Shown: in pieces, positions 1 through 11,700 of the stretch
How positions within the stretch are numbered: the first letter of the stretch is position 1
How the letters are laid out: each line of letters opens with the position of its first letter
From: Onthophagus taurus
Taxonomy: Eukaryota > Arthropoda > Insecta > Coleoptera > Scarabaeidae
DNA length: 64,000 nt
NCBI RefSeq assembly: GCF_036711975.1
Contig: NC_091966.1
Span: forward strand, 2,921,501 to 2,985,500
Reading direction: 5' to 3'
The notes under the pieces: model-generated
The model's database searches: none
What the model was told of the DNA's origin: nothing
Seen by the model: the letters and a program-made list of their open reading frames with translations, nothing else
Program-made: the position numbers and the translations under genes

Positions 1-1710
1 TCCACAAGCATCCTTCAAGAAATTAATTTTATAGCGAATTTTGAAAATTATCGATGAAAATTGCAACATCGAAAATTTTATCAAAACTTCAAATATTGTT
101 TTCTCAAAAACTAAAAGTTATTTCTCAAAATGTGTTGGTTCATTGGAAAGAGGACCTTTTATTAACAGTTTGGGAAATTTGCATGCTTCCATTCCAAGAA
201 CTGGATTTTATACGAATTTTTAGAACTTAATCGACGTAAATTGCAAAATTAGAAAAAATTGTCTATCATTTCAAAAATTTATTTCTCAAGAACTGAAAAT
301 GATTTTTCAAAAGGGCTTTTTGCATTAAAAAGAGCATACTTTAATTAATAATTGGTGATATTTCCACAAGGATCCTTCAAGAAATTAATTTTATAGCGAA
401 TTTTGAAAATTATCGATGAAAATTGCAACATCGAAAATTTTCTCAAAAACCAAAAGTTATTTTTCAAAACGGGTTGGTTCATTGAAAAGAGGACACTTTT
501 ATTAACACTTTGGGAAATTTGCATGCTTCTATTCCAAGAACTGGATTTTATACGAATTTTTAAAACTTAATTGGTGAAAATTGCAAAATTCGAAAAAATT
601 GTCGATCATTTCAAAATTTTATATCTCAAGAACTGAAAGTAATTTCTCAAAACGGCTTTTTGCATTAAAAAGAGGATACTTTAATTAATAATTGGTGATA
701 TTTCCACAAGGATCCTTCAAGAAATTAATTTTATAGCGAATTTTGAAAAATTATCAATGAAAATTGCAACATCCTAAATTTTATCAAAACTTCAAATATT
801 GTTTTCTCAAAAACTTAAAGTTATTTTTTAAAACGTGTTGGTTCATTGGAAAGAGGACTTTTTTATTAACACTTTGGGAAATTTTCATACTCATATTCCA
901 AGAACTGGATTTTATACGAATTTTTAAAACTTAATCGGCGAAAATTGCAAAATTCGTAAAAATTGTCGACCATTTCAAAAATTTATTTCTCAAGAACTGA
1001 AAGTGATTTTTCAAAACGGCTTGTTGCATTAAAAAGAGGATACTTTAATTAATAATTGGTGATATTTCCACAAGGATCCTTCAAGAAATTAATTTTATAG
1101 CGAATTTTGAAAATTATCGATGTAAATTGCAACATCGAAAATTTGATCCAAACTTCAAATATTGTTTTCTCAAAAACTAAAAGCTATTTTTCAAAACATG
1201 TTGGTTCATTGAAAAGAGGACACTTTTATTAACACTTTGGGAAATTTGCATGCTTCTATTCCAAGAACTGGATTTTATACGAATTTTTAAAACTTAATCG
1301 GCGAAAATTGCAAAATTCCAAAAAATTGTCGATCTTTTCAAAAATTTATTTCTCAAGATGTAAACGTGATTTTTTAAAACGGCTTTTTGCATTAAAAAGA
1401 GGATACTTTAATTAATAATTGGTGATATTTCCACAAGGATCCTTCAAGAAATTAATTTTATAGCGAATTTTGAAAATTATCGATGAAAATTACAACATAG
1501 AAAATTTTATCAAAACTTTCAAATATTGTTTTCTCAAAAACTAAAAGTTATTTCTCAAAACGGGTTCGTTCATTGGAAAGAGGACACTCTTATTAACACT
1601 TTGGGACATTTTCATACTCATATTCCAAGAACTGCATTTTATACGAAATTTTAAAACTTAATCGGCGAAAATTGCAAAATTCGAAAAAATTGTCGATCAT
1701 ATCAAAAACT
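1..1710. repeat. ~363-bp tandem satellite, five units
   Basis: The block that starts with tccacaag followed by atccttcaagaaatt recurs at about 1, 363, 703, 1067 and 1430. Spacing is 362, 340, 364 and 363 bp. The 340-bp unit lacks about 22 bp in its A/T-rich middle. Units differ by scattered substitutions and all run the same way. The array breaks off near 1710. It is AT-rich and has no open frame of note. The left end lies outside the window. Confidence 0.9.
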
Positions 1711-1711
1711 G

Positions 1712-1805
1712 TTTGTGACAAAGGTTTGTCGTCACTATTTGACTCTTCGTCAGTGTCGCTATCACCAATTGTGAAAGTTCGTTCTTGATTTGTAATTTTC
1801 GCCAT
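1712..1805 (-). pseudogene. Acidic N-terminal coding fragment, possibly transposase
   Basis: On the minus strand an ATG at 1805 opens a short frame rich in D, E and S (motif GDSDTDEES) that runs straight into satellite DNA at about 1710. Acidic N-termini like this are common in piggyBac-type transposases, but the fragment is too short to assign. It may be a relict whose remainder was replaced by the satellite. Positions 1820-2083 hold nothing else I recognise. Confidence 0.25.
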
Positions 1806-2083
1806 AGCTTCAGCTTAAAACTAGCTTATTGATGTCGTTGCAGAACTCTTCAATGCTGCTATCTTCAACACTATTACCGAATTAGTTCACCCAAATTTCG
1901 TCTCCTGGGGAAGGGCACAACGATTGTAGTTTTGCGAGTTTGATGTATTTAATATTTCGCTAACTCTAAAGACAACGAAGACATCGGCTTGTAAACTAAG
2001 TAAAAAAAAACAAGAGTAAAAATTTGTTGTTATCGTAGCACTGGTTAGTAATCATAGGTTATTCTCATTTTGATGCATTTTAG

Positions 2084-2601
2084 GTTTAAGATTTGAAGAA
2101 ATCGCCGACGGCTTACAATTACAAGTAAGATTCCACGAATTAATTAAATGTGCTCAAAATAGTACTCTCGTCGCAAGTACTTTAAATTGGATTACAACGG
2201 AAAAAAGTGCACGTAGAATTGATGTATCGAATAAAGAAGTGCCCAACCATCACTCCGATTTAAGTCTTCCCATTAAAAGTTTTGGGAATTCTAAAATTCG
2301 AATCGGCGCAAGTGATTTTGAAAGCGATGGTGCACAAACTACGGTGCCTTTTTTTGATACACGTGAAGTGGTTTGTGAGCCGCCTGTCGCGTTATGGGGA
2401 ATCGGTTGGATATATAAAGGCGAAAGTGAATATTACAGCGGTTATGTAGCTCCGTATTTAATAAGTGCGAATTATTTGTACGACATCGATATGGAAAATC
2501 TTCTAAATTTAGCTGAAAGATCAAATGATGCGTCAATTCTACAAGTTACTAAAAGTGCGTGTTGTTTATTAATAATAAATTGTTTTATTTCATTTTTATA
2601 A
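2084..2601 (+). CDS. Last exon of a DUF4803-like secreted protein, upstream paralogue
   Basis: This is a terminal exon entered through a tttag acceptor at 2081-2083 in phase 1, so its first full codons read L-R-F after a split glycine. It ends at TAA 2599-2601. It aligns along its length with exon 8 of the next gene: both have the block SDGAQT-(V/T)-PFFD-R, then a glycine-rich G-G-YK-S segment, a GYVAPY or GYIAPY motif, and a hydrophobic C-terminus ending in IINCFI. The shared tail suggests a C-terminal membrane or GPI-anchor signal. Earlier exons lie left of the window, or were lost or displaced by the satellite at 1-1710. An in-frame GTG at 2239 is not the start. The exon is real by its splice site and paralogy; the family name rests on the neighbouring gene. 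Confidence 0.7.
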
Positions 2602-2778
2602 TATATATTAGTTTTATGTGTTTTCATTTTGAATTTGTTAAACGACAAGTTTAAATTTTATGAAAAATTTAATATTTTCGTTGTATCAAGTTAGATTGAC
2701 TAAATTATTGAAAACAAAACTGACATAAAAAGTTAAATGTCAGATAATATAATTTAAATTGAATTAATTAATACTAAA

Positions 2779-5700
2779 ATGAAATTAATAACAATAATAA
2801 TCTTATTTTCCCTAATTCGCGACGATTTAACCCAATTTGAGGTGTGGATTGGAAATGAGTCCAAAGAAATAAATGGTGTAGTGGACATAGGGATTGAAGT
2901 TCTTGATAATATTCCGAGCTCCACCGTCGATTTAGCTGATGCATTTATTAACGAAGTAGTTAATGTCATTTATCTAGAAGAGCATGAGAATATCACCCAA
3001 GTTGGAGACCACGATTTCATTTATGCCCATAACTCCTTTTTGCTATATAAGATAGCCGCACACGAAGTCATGGCACACAATAAATCTTTACTCCTTAATC
3101 GAAATGAAAATAAAAAAATGGATGCAGCTACAGAATTATTAGTCGAAGAAGCAGAGCAAGAACGACGGTTAATATTACAAATGCTTAAATTTCAGGGGAA
3201 AATCCATCAAAAAATAATGGGATCGATGCATGGAAATGAAGAAAATATCAATTCTGCAGAAAAGGCACTTTTATTAATAAATCAAACAAATCAATTTAAT
3301 GTGGAATTATTCATCAAGAAGTTAACGAAGTTGTTTGAGTACTCAGCAAAGCTTGAAGTGTTGTTTGAAGAGTATCGAGGGTATATAGAAAATTTTGACA
3401 AATATGATCTAAAATCTATTAAGATGTTTATTAACAAATGCATGGGTGCAAATTTAAATGATCAAAAAAGTCTGATAAATATAATAGATATGGAAAATTT
3501 GTTGATAAATGAAAATATGGGAATTTTTCCTTTTATTACTAATGATGTAAGAATATAAATACAGTAAAACCTTTGATATAACGGATTAATACAGAGAAGG
3601 GAGTGTCTGTTACATAAAAAATTATTAGTCTTTTAAACTGACTAAAACCGAATGTTTCTAGTTCTAGTGTTAGTTCTACTTTTAGTTCAATAAAAATATA
3701 CAACCTCACTCTAGCGCTGAATAACAATTAAAACTAGAACTAACACTAGACCTAGAAAACTGAGTCCCTTAAGACGGCTAAACGGAATGTTTCTAGTTCT
3801 AGATCTAGTGTTAGTTCTAGTTTTAGTGTTAGTACTGTTACTATGTAGAATTAACACTATACCTAGAACTAGACTCATTCGGCTTTAGTCGTACGTCTCT
3901 TAAGACGGTTAAACCCAAATGTTTCTAGTTCTAGGTTTAATGTTAGTTGTAGTGACAGTGTAAGTGTAAAACTAGAACTAACACTATACCTAGAACTAGA
4001 ATCATTCGGGCTTAGCCGTCTTTAGAGACGTGCGGCTAAACCCAAATGATTCTAGTTCTAGGTCTAGTGTTAGTTCTAGTTTTACACTAGTAAAACCCAA
4101 ATGATTCTAGTTCTAGATCTAGTGTTAGTTCTAGTTTTACACTAGTACTGTTACTATGTAGAACTAACACTATACCTAGAACTAGAATCATTCGGGTTTA
4201 GTCGTACGTCTCTTAAGACGGCTAAACCCAAATGTTTCTAGTTCTAGGTCTAATGTAAGTTCTAGTGACAGTGCAAGTGTAAAACTAGAACTAACACTAT
4301 ACCTAGAACTAGAATCATTTGGGTTTAGTCGTACGTTTCTTAAGACGGCTAAACCCAAATGTTTCTAGTTCTAGGTCTAATGTTAGTTCTAGTGACAGTG
4401 CAAGTGTAAAACTAGAACTAACACTATACCTAGAACTAGAATCATTCGAGCTTAGCTGTCTTTAGAGACGTGCAGCTAAACCCAAATGATTCTAGTTCTA
4501 GGTCTACTGTTAGTTCTAGTTTTACACTAGTACTGTTACTATGTAGAACTAACACTATACCTAGAACTAGAATCATTCGGGTTTAGCCGTCTTTAGAGAC
4601 GTGCGGCTAAACCCAAATGATTCTAGCTCTAGGTATAGTGTTAGTTCTAGTTTTACACTTGCACTGTCACTAGAACTTACATTAAACCTAGAACTAGAAA
4701 CATTTGGATTTAGCCGTCTTAAGAGACGTACGACTAAAGGCGAATGATTCTAGTTCTTGGTCTAGTGTTAGTTCTACATTCAGTTCAATAAAAATATACA
4801 ACAATCTAGCGCTGCATAACAATTAAAACTAGAACTAACAGTAGACCTAGAACGTTTCGGGTTTAGCCGTGTGTCTCTTAAGACGGCTAAACTCGAGTGT
4901 TTCTAGTTCTAGGTTCAGTGTTAGTTCCACCTTTAGTGTTAGTTCAATAAAAATATACAACAATCTAACGCTGAATAACAACCAAAACTAGAACTACCGT
5001 CCTTGATTCATACACCCTATAAACAACTCGGGGAATACCCCGAATTTATCTATTAACATGGAATAGAGCAACTTGGGGAATAACGCGAGTTGGATTCTAT
5101 CTACAGCATGTCCCCGGATTGTGTCCCCGTAAGGTATAATTGACGATAAATTTTTGAATTCAAATTCCATCTTTTGCAATTAAAGTCTGGATGTCATAAA
5201 ACGAAATATAACCAAGTTTTACGTTAAATGTCCTCAAAGTACCAAAGTTAACGCAAGAAGTTTGTTAACCGTTGCAGGTAAAGTGGTCTTTCTGAGCAAT
5301 GTACAACAAAAGTTGATTAAGATAAAATGTTTGTTATGTTAAATTATAGTGATATACCGAATTTTATTAATTTAGGATATAAAAGCAAACTGCAGATTTT
5401 TAAATCATAAGATTAACAAAACATTTTCGATCTGAACAAAATTAACATAAAAGCTTATTCAATGATACCACCGACTTTTCCCACATTGTTTATAACTTTT
5501 TCTAATAACTCTAACGGAATTTCTCTAATAACAGTTTCAATTTTTTGTTTTAAACGGTCTAAACTGTTATTAAAATTTTCAGTGTACACTTTTTGTTTTA
5601 CATAACCTCAAAAATAAAAATCCATAATAAATAAATCCGGACTTCTTGGCGGCCATGGTTGCGGACCATATCTACCAATCCATTTTTTTCCAAATAACGT

Positions 5701-8700
5701 ATTTAACAAATTTCTAATTAAAATGGTCGAATGTGGGCCGCAACCATCTTGTTGAAAATATAATTTATTGCGTTTTTCTAAATCCACGCCGCGAAGGTAA
5801 TTAAATAAACAATTTTCTAGTATTTCCAAATATCGGTGTTGATTCAAATTGCCGTTTATGAAGTAAGGTCCAATAACACCGTCCCACGAAACAGTACACC
5901 ACACATTCACTTTCTGGGATACTGGCGTTTATAAGCTATGTGATAATGTGGATTAGTCTTTGACCAGAATCGACAATTTTGTAATGTCAACACTCCATTA
6001 GTGGTGAACGATGCTTCGTCCGAAAATATTATGTTTTTTAAAAACGTTCTGTCTTTCAAAATTTTGTACCCAAGCCACAAACAATAATCTAAACGTTTCG
6101 CTTCATTACCTAATTCGATGGTGTGGTTAAATTTTGGTTTATACGGCAATATTTTATTTTCTTGATAAATTCTTTATAAATGGGATTTACTTATACCGAC
6201 TTGAACTGCCCTTTTTCTTAACGACACCTCACCGTAATCGACCCCGCATCATGTTCATCTAAAAGCTTTTAATCCTTCCTTTTATTTTCCACATTGCCCG
6301 TTTCCGAAAATTTTTTAACAACTCTTTATTGTTTTTTTATCTACTAAAAATCCAAATTTTTCCTCAAATTGCCTTAAGACTGCATTGAACTAATGTTCCC
6401 TAATCCATAGCACTGCACTATAAATATTTTATGTTGTTGATAATTTGTTTTTATTGTAAAACGGAATATTAGAAAAAAGTTTTCAAGAAAAAGCTTATTT
6501 TTTCTTTTATATGCTAAATTAATAAAATTCTGAATATTGCTATAATTTAACATAACAAACATTTTATCTTAATCAACTTTTGTTGTACATTGCTCAGAAA
6601 GACCACTTTACCTGCAACGGTTAACAAACTTCTTGCGTTAACTTTGGTACTTTGAAGATATTTGACGTAAAACTTGGTTATATTTCGTTTTTGACATCCA
6701 GACTTTAATTGCAAAAGATGGAATTTGAATTCAAAAATTTATCGTCAATTATACCTTACGAGGACACAATCCGGGGACACACTGTATAAGCACTAACATT
6801 ATATTTAAATATACTGATATATTAAATAGATAACATTAATAGTAAAATTTAAAAATATTTTGTTAATTATATCGAGGTTTTACTGTATCATCTCTTTCTT
6901 ATTCATCTTTTACTGTGTGTTATAGGTGGTGGCAAATTATATATTGGCCAATCGCCAAATTTCACCTTTACAATTTATGCATAATTTATTTGCTTATGTT
7001 GTAATCACCGAAGTAAGAGCTTTGACTGTTATAGACTTTGCATACCAATTATCGTACTTTATAAAAAGAGGCACGGTAATCTCATTTTTGAAATAATAAC
7101 CAAAACTATCATTTATATCTATGCTTAATTAGGTCATACCTATAATAAAATATACGAAAATTATGTTCATGATATGGGTTTAAGAGTTAAACGGATTATA
7201 GAATCATTACAGCTTAATTCAATGAAACTTAGTGGAAAACAATGGGTGGTCGATTCAAATCAATCTAAAATTGGTACAACTTTAAATAATATTTATTGCA
7301 TCTTCTTTTTAGCAGATTTTTTTAGGAAATCAATATGTATTCTTTACTGATTTTATGAAAGGAATCGTATATCGCGATACTGATTGTTCATATGCCGGTA
7401 TCCCACTAACGAAAGACGACGAACAGTGAGTTTGGGGTTTCAGTTTAACTTAATGTTAATTTTTTTGTTTTAAGGCGTAAATTGTGTCAGTTGGATAATA
7501 GACATGAATGTGCAGGAATGGTATATTGTAATAGTGGTACATCCTCAGCTAATATATACATTTGCTATCATGTAAGAATATTTCTTTACGTTAATTTATT
7601 TAAATTATAATTTAATATTCTTCTATGACAGGTTTTAGTCTTTTTAATAGTAATTTTTCAAGCAGTTTTGATAGTAAAGGTAATAATAAGATTGACCTAT
7701 ATGATGTAACATCTGTGGGGGGTTTACCAGGTTTTGGTATCATTATTATTTCAGCAACTTTCCATATACTTGGGAAGTATTTCTGTTTAAAAGCAGCATT
7801 AATTGGACCGCGTTATACATCACTTGATAAAGCGACATTTTATCGTTTTTAGAGATTTTCATGCTGTCTGGTAGGTAAAGGTGTAATTTATCTTAGAAAA
7901 AATGCAGAACGCCGAAAGACCTAAAATAAAGGGTAAAGCTAAGCGCCAATCACGTTATACCATTTCAAGTCCGATTTGCATCATACGTCTAAGAACCAAC
8001 TTAGATACGACACTTAGATACACCAAGAAATTCTACTATAGAAAAAATAGATGAAATAGATGAATTAATTTTGACATATTTGTCAACTTCATAAAAAATC
8101 ATTTAAAATGAGTCCAAACTCGACATATTTAACTTTGATATTAATGGAGATACAATCACATCCGGTTGGAAACATCAACGTCAATTTTGTCATATTTGTC
8201 ATCTTCTTAAAAAAAATTTTAAAATGAGTCCAAAGATGACGCACTTATCTCAAAAAACAAAAAAGTTAGAATAAAAAACATTAAACCCGAAGTTAGCAAC
8301 AATGAAGATAACAATTTAATTTTTAAATATTAATACGAACCTTAATTTTTTATTTTCTTTTTATTATATTTTTGATTTTGTTACAAATATAAAAAAATAA
8401 AATGACTTATATCTCGAGTAATATTGGAATTAAACGTATCATGTTTGGACTCATTTTAAAGGATTTTTCACGAAGATTACAAATATGTCAAAATTGACGT
8501 TGATATTCATAACCGGAAGTTGAACATAACTTCATTAATATTGAAGATAAATATGTCGTGTTTGTACTCATTTTAAAGGATTTTTAATGAAGATTACAAA
8601 TATGTCAAAATTGAGGTTGACATTTTAATCCTGAAGTTAGTTATCATATAATAGAAGTTTTATAACTGAAGTTAATCTAGTGTTAGTCACTTTTCAGCAC

Positions 8701-11700
8701 TTTCTTTTTATTGTTAACGGGTTTTTTGGATCATTGATTAAAAAAAATCGTCGATTTTTAAGCCACATGATAATTCTTGAATTTTTCCCAAGCTTCTTAA
8801 TATTTCTTTTGTTAAAAAAAAACGTTCTTAAGTTTTAACCTGTAAACTTGTAACACTTTGTCCTTAATTTCATTTTACAACTTTTTAAACTTTAATTTTG
8901 TAAATTAGTAACTAATAATCTGATTTCGACTTTGATATGTGATCTTTTTTAACAAGAAATATTAAGAAACTTGTTACAAAATCAAACTCTAGATAATTTT
9001 CTTCAAAAATTTTTACACGAAACATCATTTTGAATCTATTATTTGTGATTAAATTTATGCCACGACTTACAGAAGCACCCGGTATAATCGTAAAACGACT
9101 GACCAAGCGGATTCGGTGCTTGTGATGGCTATCATCAGTGTTCTGTGATTAAAATAGATAGGCACCAAACAATTTTCAATAGTTTGAGTTTATTCTGAGA
9201 AGTCATATTTTGTTCATTTGTCGCTTAGTCAAGTGATGTATAACGCGGTCCAATTATGTGTAATAGTTTTGTAATCGCCCGTTTTGGTAGATGTTTCAAT
9301 GTTTCTCTATTAATTAGGTCATACTGATTTCTTTATATTTACTTTTTGTATTTCATAATACAGTTCTCTCATTCGTTCATGGTATATTACTCTGCTGATC
9401 ACTTTGAATTGTGCTAGGAATACTATTTAACATAGTTGTTGGACTGTCTGATGTAAAAGTTTCTTTCAGATGTTCAGCAAACAAATTAACTTTTTCTTGA
9501 TTGCTCTTAGCGCAATTTCCATTACTATTTCGAATTGGAATTGTATGTATTCTTGGAACTTTAGCTTTCTTGTTGGATTCCACAGAGAATAATCAGTACT
9601 GGCATCGTCAGTAAGGTCTTTTAAATAATTTTGAATATTATTTTCCTGGTGGCTATCTGTTAATTAAACTAAGATTAGAACTAAAACTAGAAACTTTCGG
9701 GTTTTGCCGTGCGTCTTTTAATAAAAGGTTTGACGTTTCGGATGCCATGTTGCAACCTTCTTCAGAAACTGGTTCGAACTGACGAGATCAAAAAATCGGT
9801 AATTGTATATAAGTCGGAAAAACTAATTAATAATCAGTTAACGCTAATTACTAACTAATTAATAACTAATTGCGTCGCGTCCGGTGTGAGGCGGGAAAAG
9901 GTCTTCGTGTTCACCACCATCTTCCATGTTCTGCTAAGCTCCCAGCCATCCTCTCTGTTGACGTTATTATTATGTCGGTGAATCTCTATGGCTTCTCTTG
10001 TCAGTCTTTGGTAGTATCTGTTGTCCCTAGCCAGCACCTTTGTTTGTTCGAAGTCTATTCGGTGCCCCTCTGCATGGCAATGTTCCGCAACCGCCGACTG
10101 CTGGATCTTCTTCAGCCTTACATCCCTCTCATGCTCCTTGATGCGGCACTCGACGTTGCGTCCAGTTTGGCCAACATAAACCTTCCCACAACTACACGAT
10201 AGTCGATAGACTCCCGCTCCTTTTAATGGAGTTAGTTTGTCCTTGGCTATCGGGAGTGTGTTCCGAATTTTGCTGACCGTGCCGCACCGCACTACGATGT
10301 CGTTCTTCTTGAGGTGCCTAGCAATTCGTTCCGTTACACCTGAAACATAGGGAAGACAGATAAATCCAAGTGGTTTTGTACTTACCGTGTCCTCTTTCTG
10401 CTTTCGCTGCTTGATGGCCTGGTTGATGTCCCTCGAAGTGTATCCATTCTTCTGCAGCACGCCTCGTAGAAAGTGTAGCTCCTTCTTCAAGTTCTCTCCT
10501 TCACATAGTCTCCCTGCTCGCTGAAATAATGTACGGATCACGGACCTCTTCTGTTGGGGATGATGATGTGAACATGCCTGTAAATACCTGTTGGTATGGG
10601 TCTTCTTTCGGTATACACCAAGTTCTATATCTCCATTTGTCGTCCTGGTGACCAACACATCTAGGAAGGGTAGTTTCTTGGCAGTTTCTGTTTCCATGGT
10701 GAACTTAATCATAGGATGTTGAGAGTTCAAGTGATCCAAGAACTCTTGGAGCCGTTTTTGACCATGTTGCCATATCACAAACGTGTCATCCACATATCGG
10801 AGCCATAGTTTTGGTTTCCACTGGCTCTTCTTCAAAGCGTCCTCTTCGAATAATTCCATGTAGAAATTAGCTATAACTGGCGATAGTGGAGATCCCATGG
10901 CTGCCCCTTCGAACTGCTCGTAAAATTCTCCTTTCCAGCTGAAATACGTCGACGATAAGCAATACTCCACCAGATCTGGCACGTATCCTGGTAAACCCTC
11001 CGGAATGAGTTTTCGGCGAAGACCCTCTACAGCATCCTTAACTGGTACCCTAGTAAAAAGGGATTCCACATCGAAACTTACCAACATATCCCCAGCATCC
11101 AGCTTTACACCTTTTACCGATTCCACAAAATGTGTAGAATCCCTGACATACGATTCCGTGTTACCTGTGAAGGGGGACAGAATCTTTGCATGATGTTTAG
11201 CCAGCTGGTATGTTGGGGAGTTGATGGCGCTGACGATAGGGCGGAGGGGGACGTCTGGTTTGTGAATCTTCGGTAGTCCGTAGATTCTTGGTGGTACCGG
11301 CGCCTGCACAAACAAACATTTCTGCTGTTCTGCTGGAATTCCTGTAGATTTTATCAGTTCCTTCATTTTTCTAACGATTTTGTCTGTGGGGTCCCTCTTG
11401 ATCTTCCTGTAGGTGGCTGGGTCCAGTAAGTTAATCATTTTGTCGTCGTATTCTTTCCTGTCTATAACAACGGTGGCATTCCCCTTGTCTGCTGGTAAAA
11501 CGACGATTTCTGATTTTTCTTTTATAGATCGGAGTGCCTTCTTTTCACCAATCGTCAAGTTGGATTTTGGTGGTTTTGCTGACTTCAATACTCTCGCAAC
11601 TTCTTGTCGGATCTCTTCGGCTTTCAGTGCAGGCATCCCTCGAACAGCTGCTTCCACTTCGCAGATGATTTCCTCCTTTGGGACCTTCTTCGGGGCGATT

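Larger units (their letters stand above)
3562..6885. mobile_element. Tigger/pogo-like element, TA-flanked, with internal minisatellite
   Basis: The left end reads CAGTAAAACCTTTGATATAA and the right end is its complement (ATATCGAGGTTTTACTG). Both are bordered by TA (3560-3561 and 6886-6887), the target duplication of Tc1/mariner/pogo elements. No pogo transposase frame is visible, so it is non-autonomous. It fills most of intron 1 of the DUF4803-like gene. The interior is the palindromic minisatellite at 3640-5000 plus the mariner at 5104-6784. A related left end recurs at 63569 beside the same kind of repeat. Confidence 0.75.
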
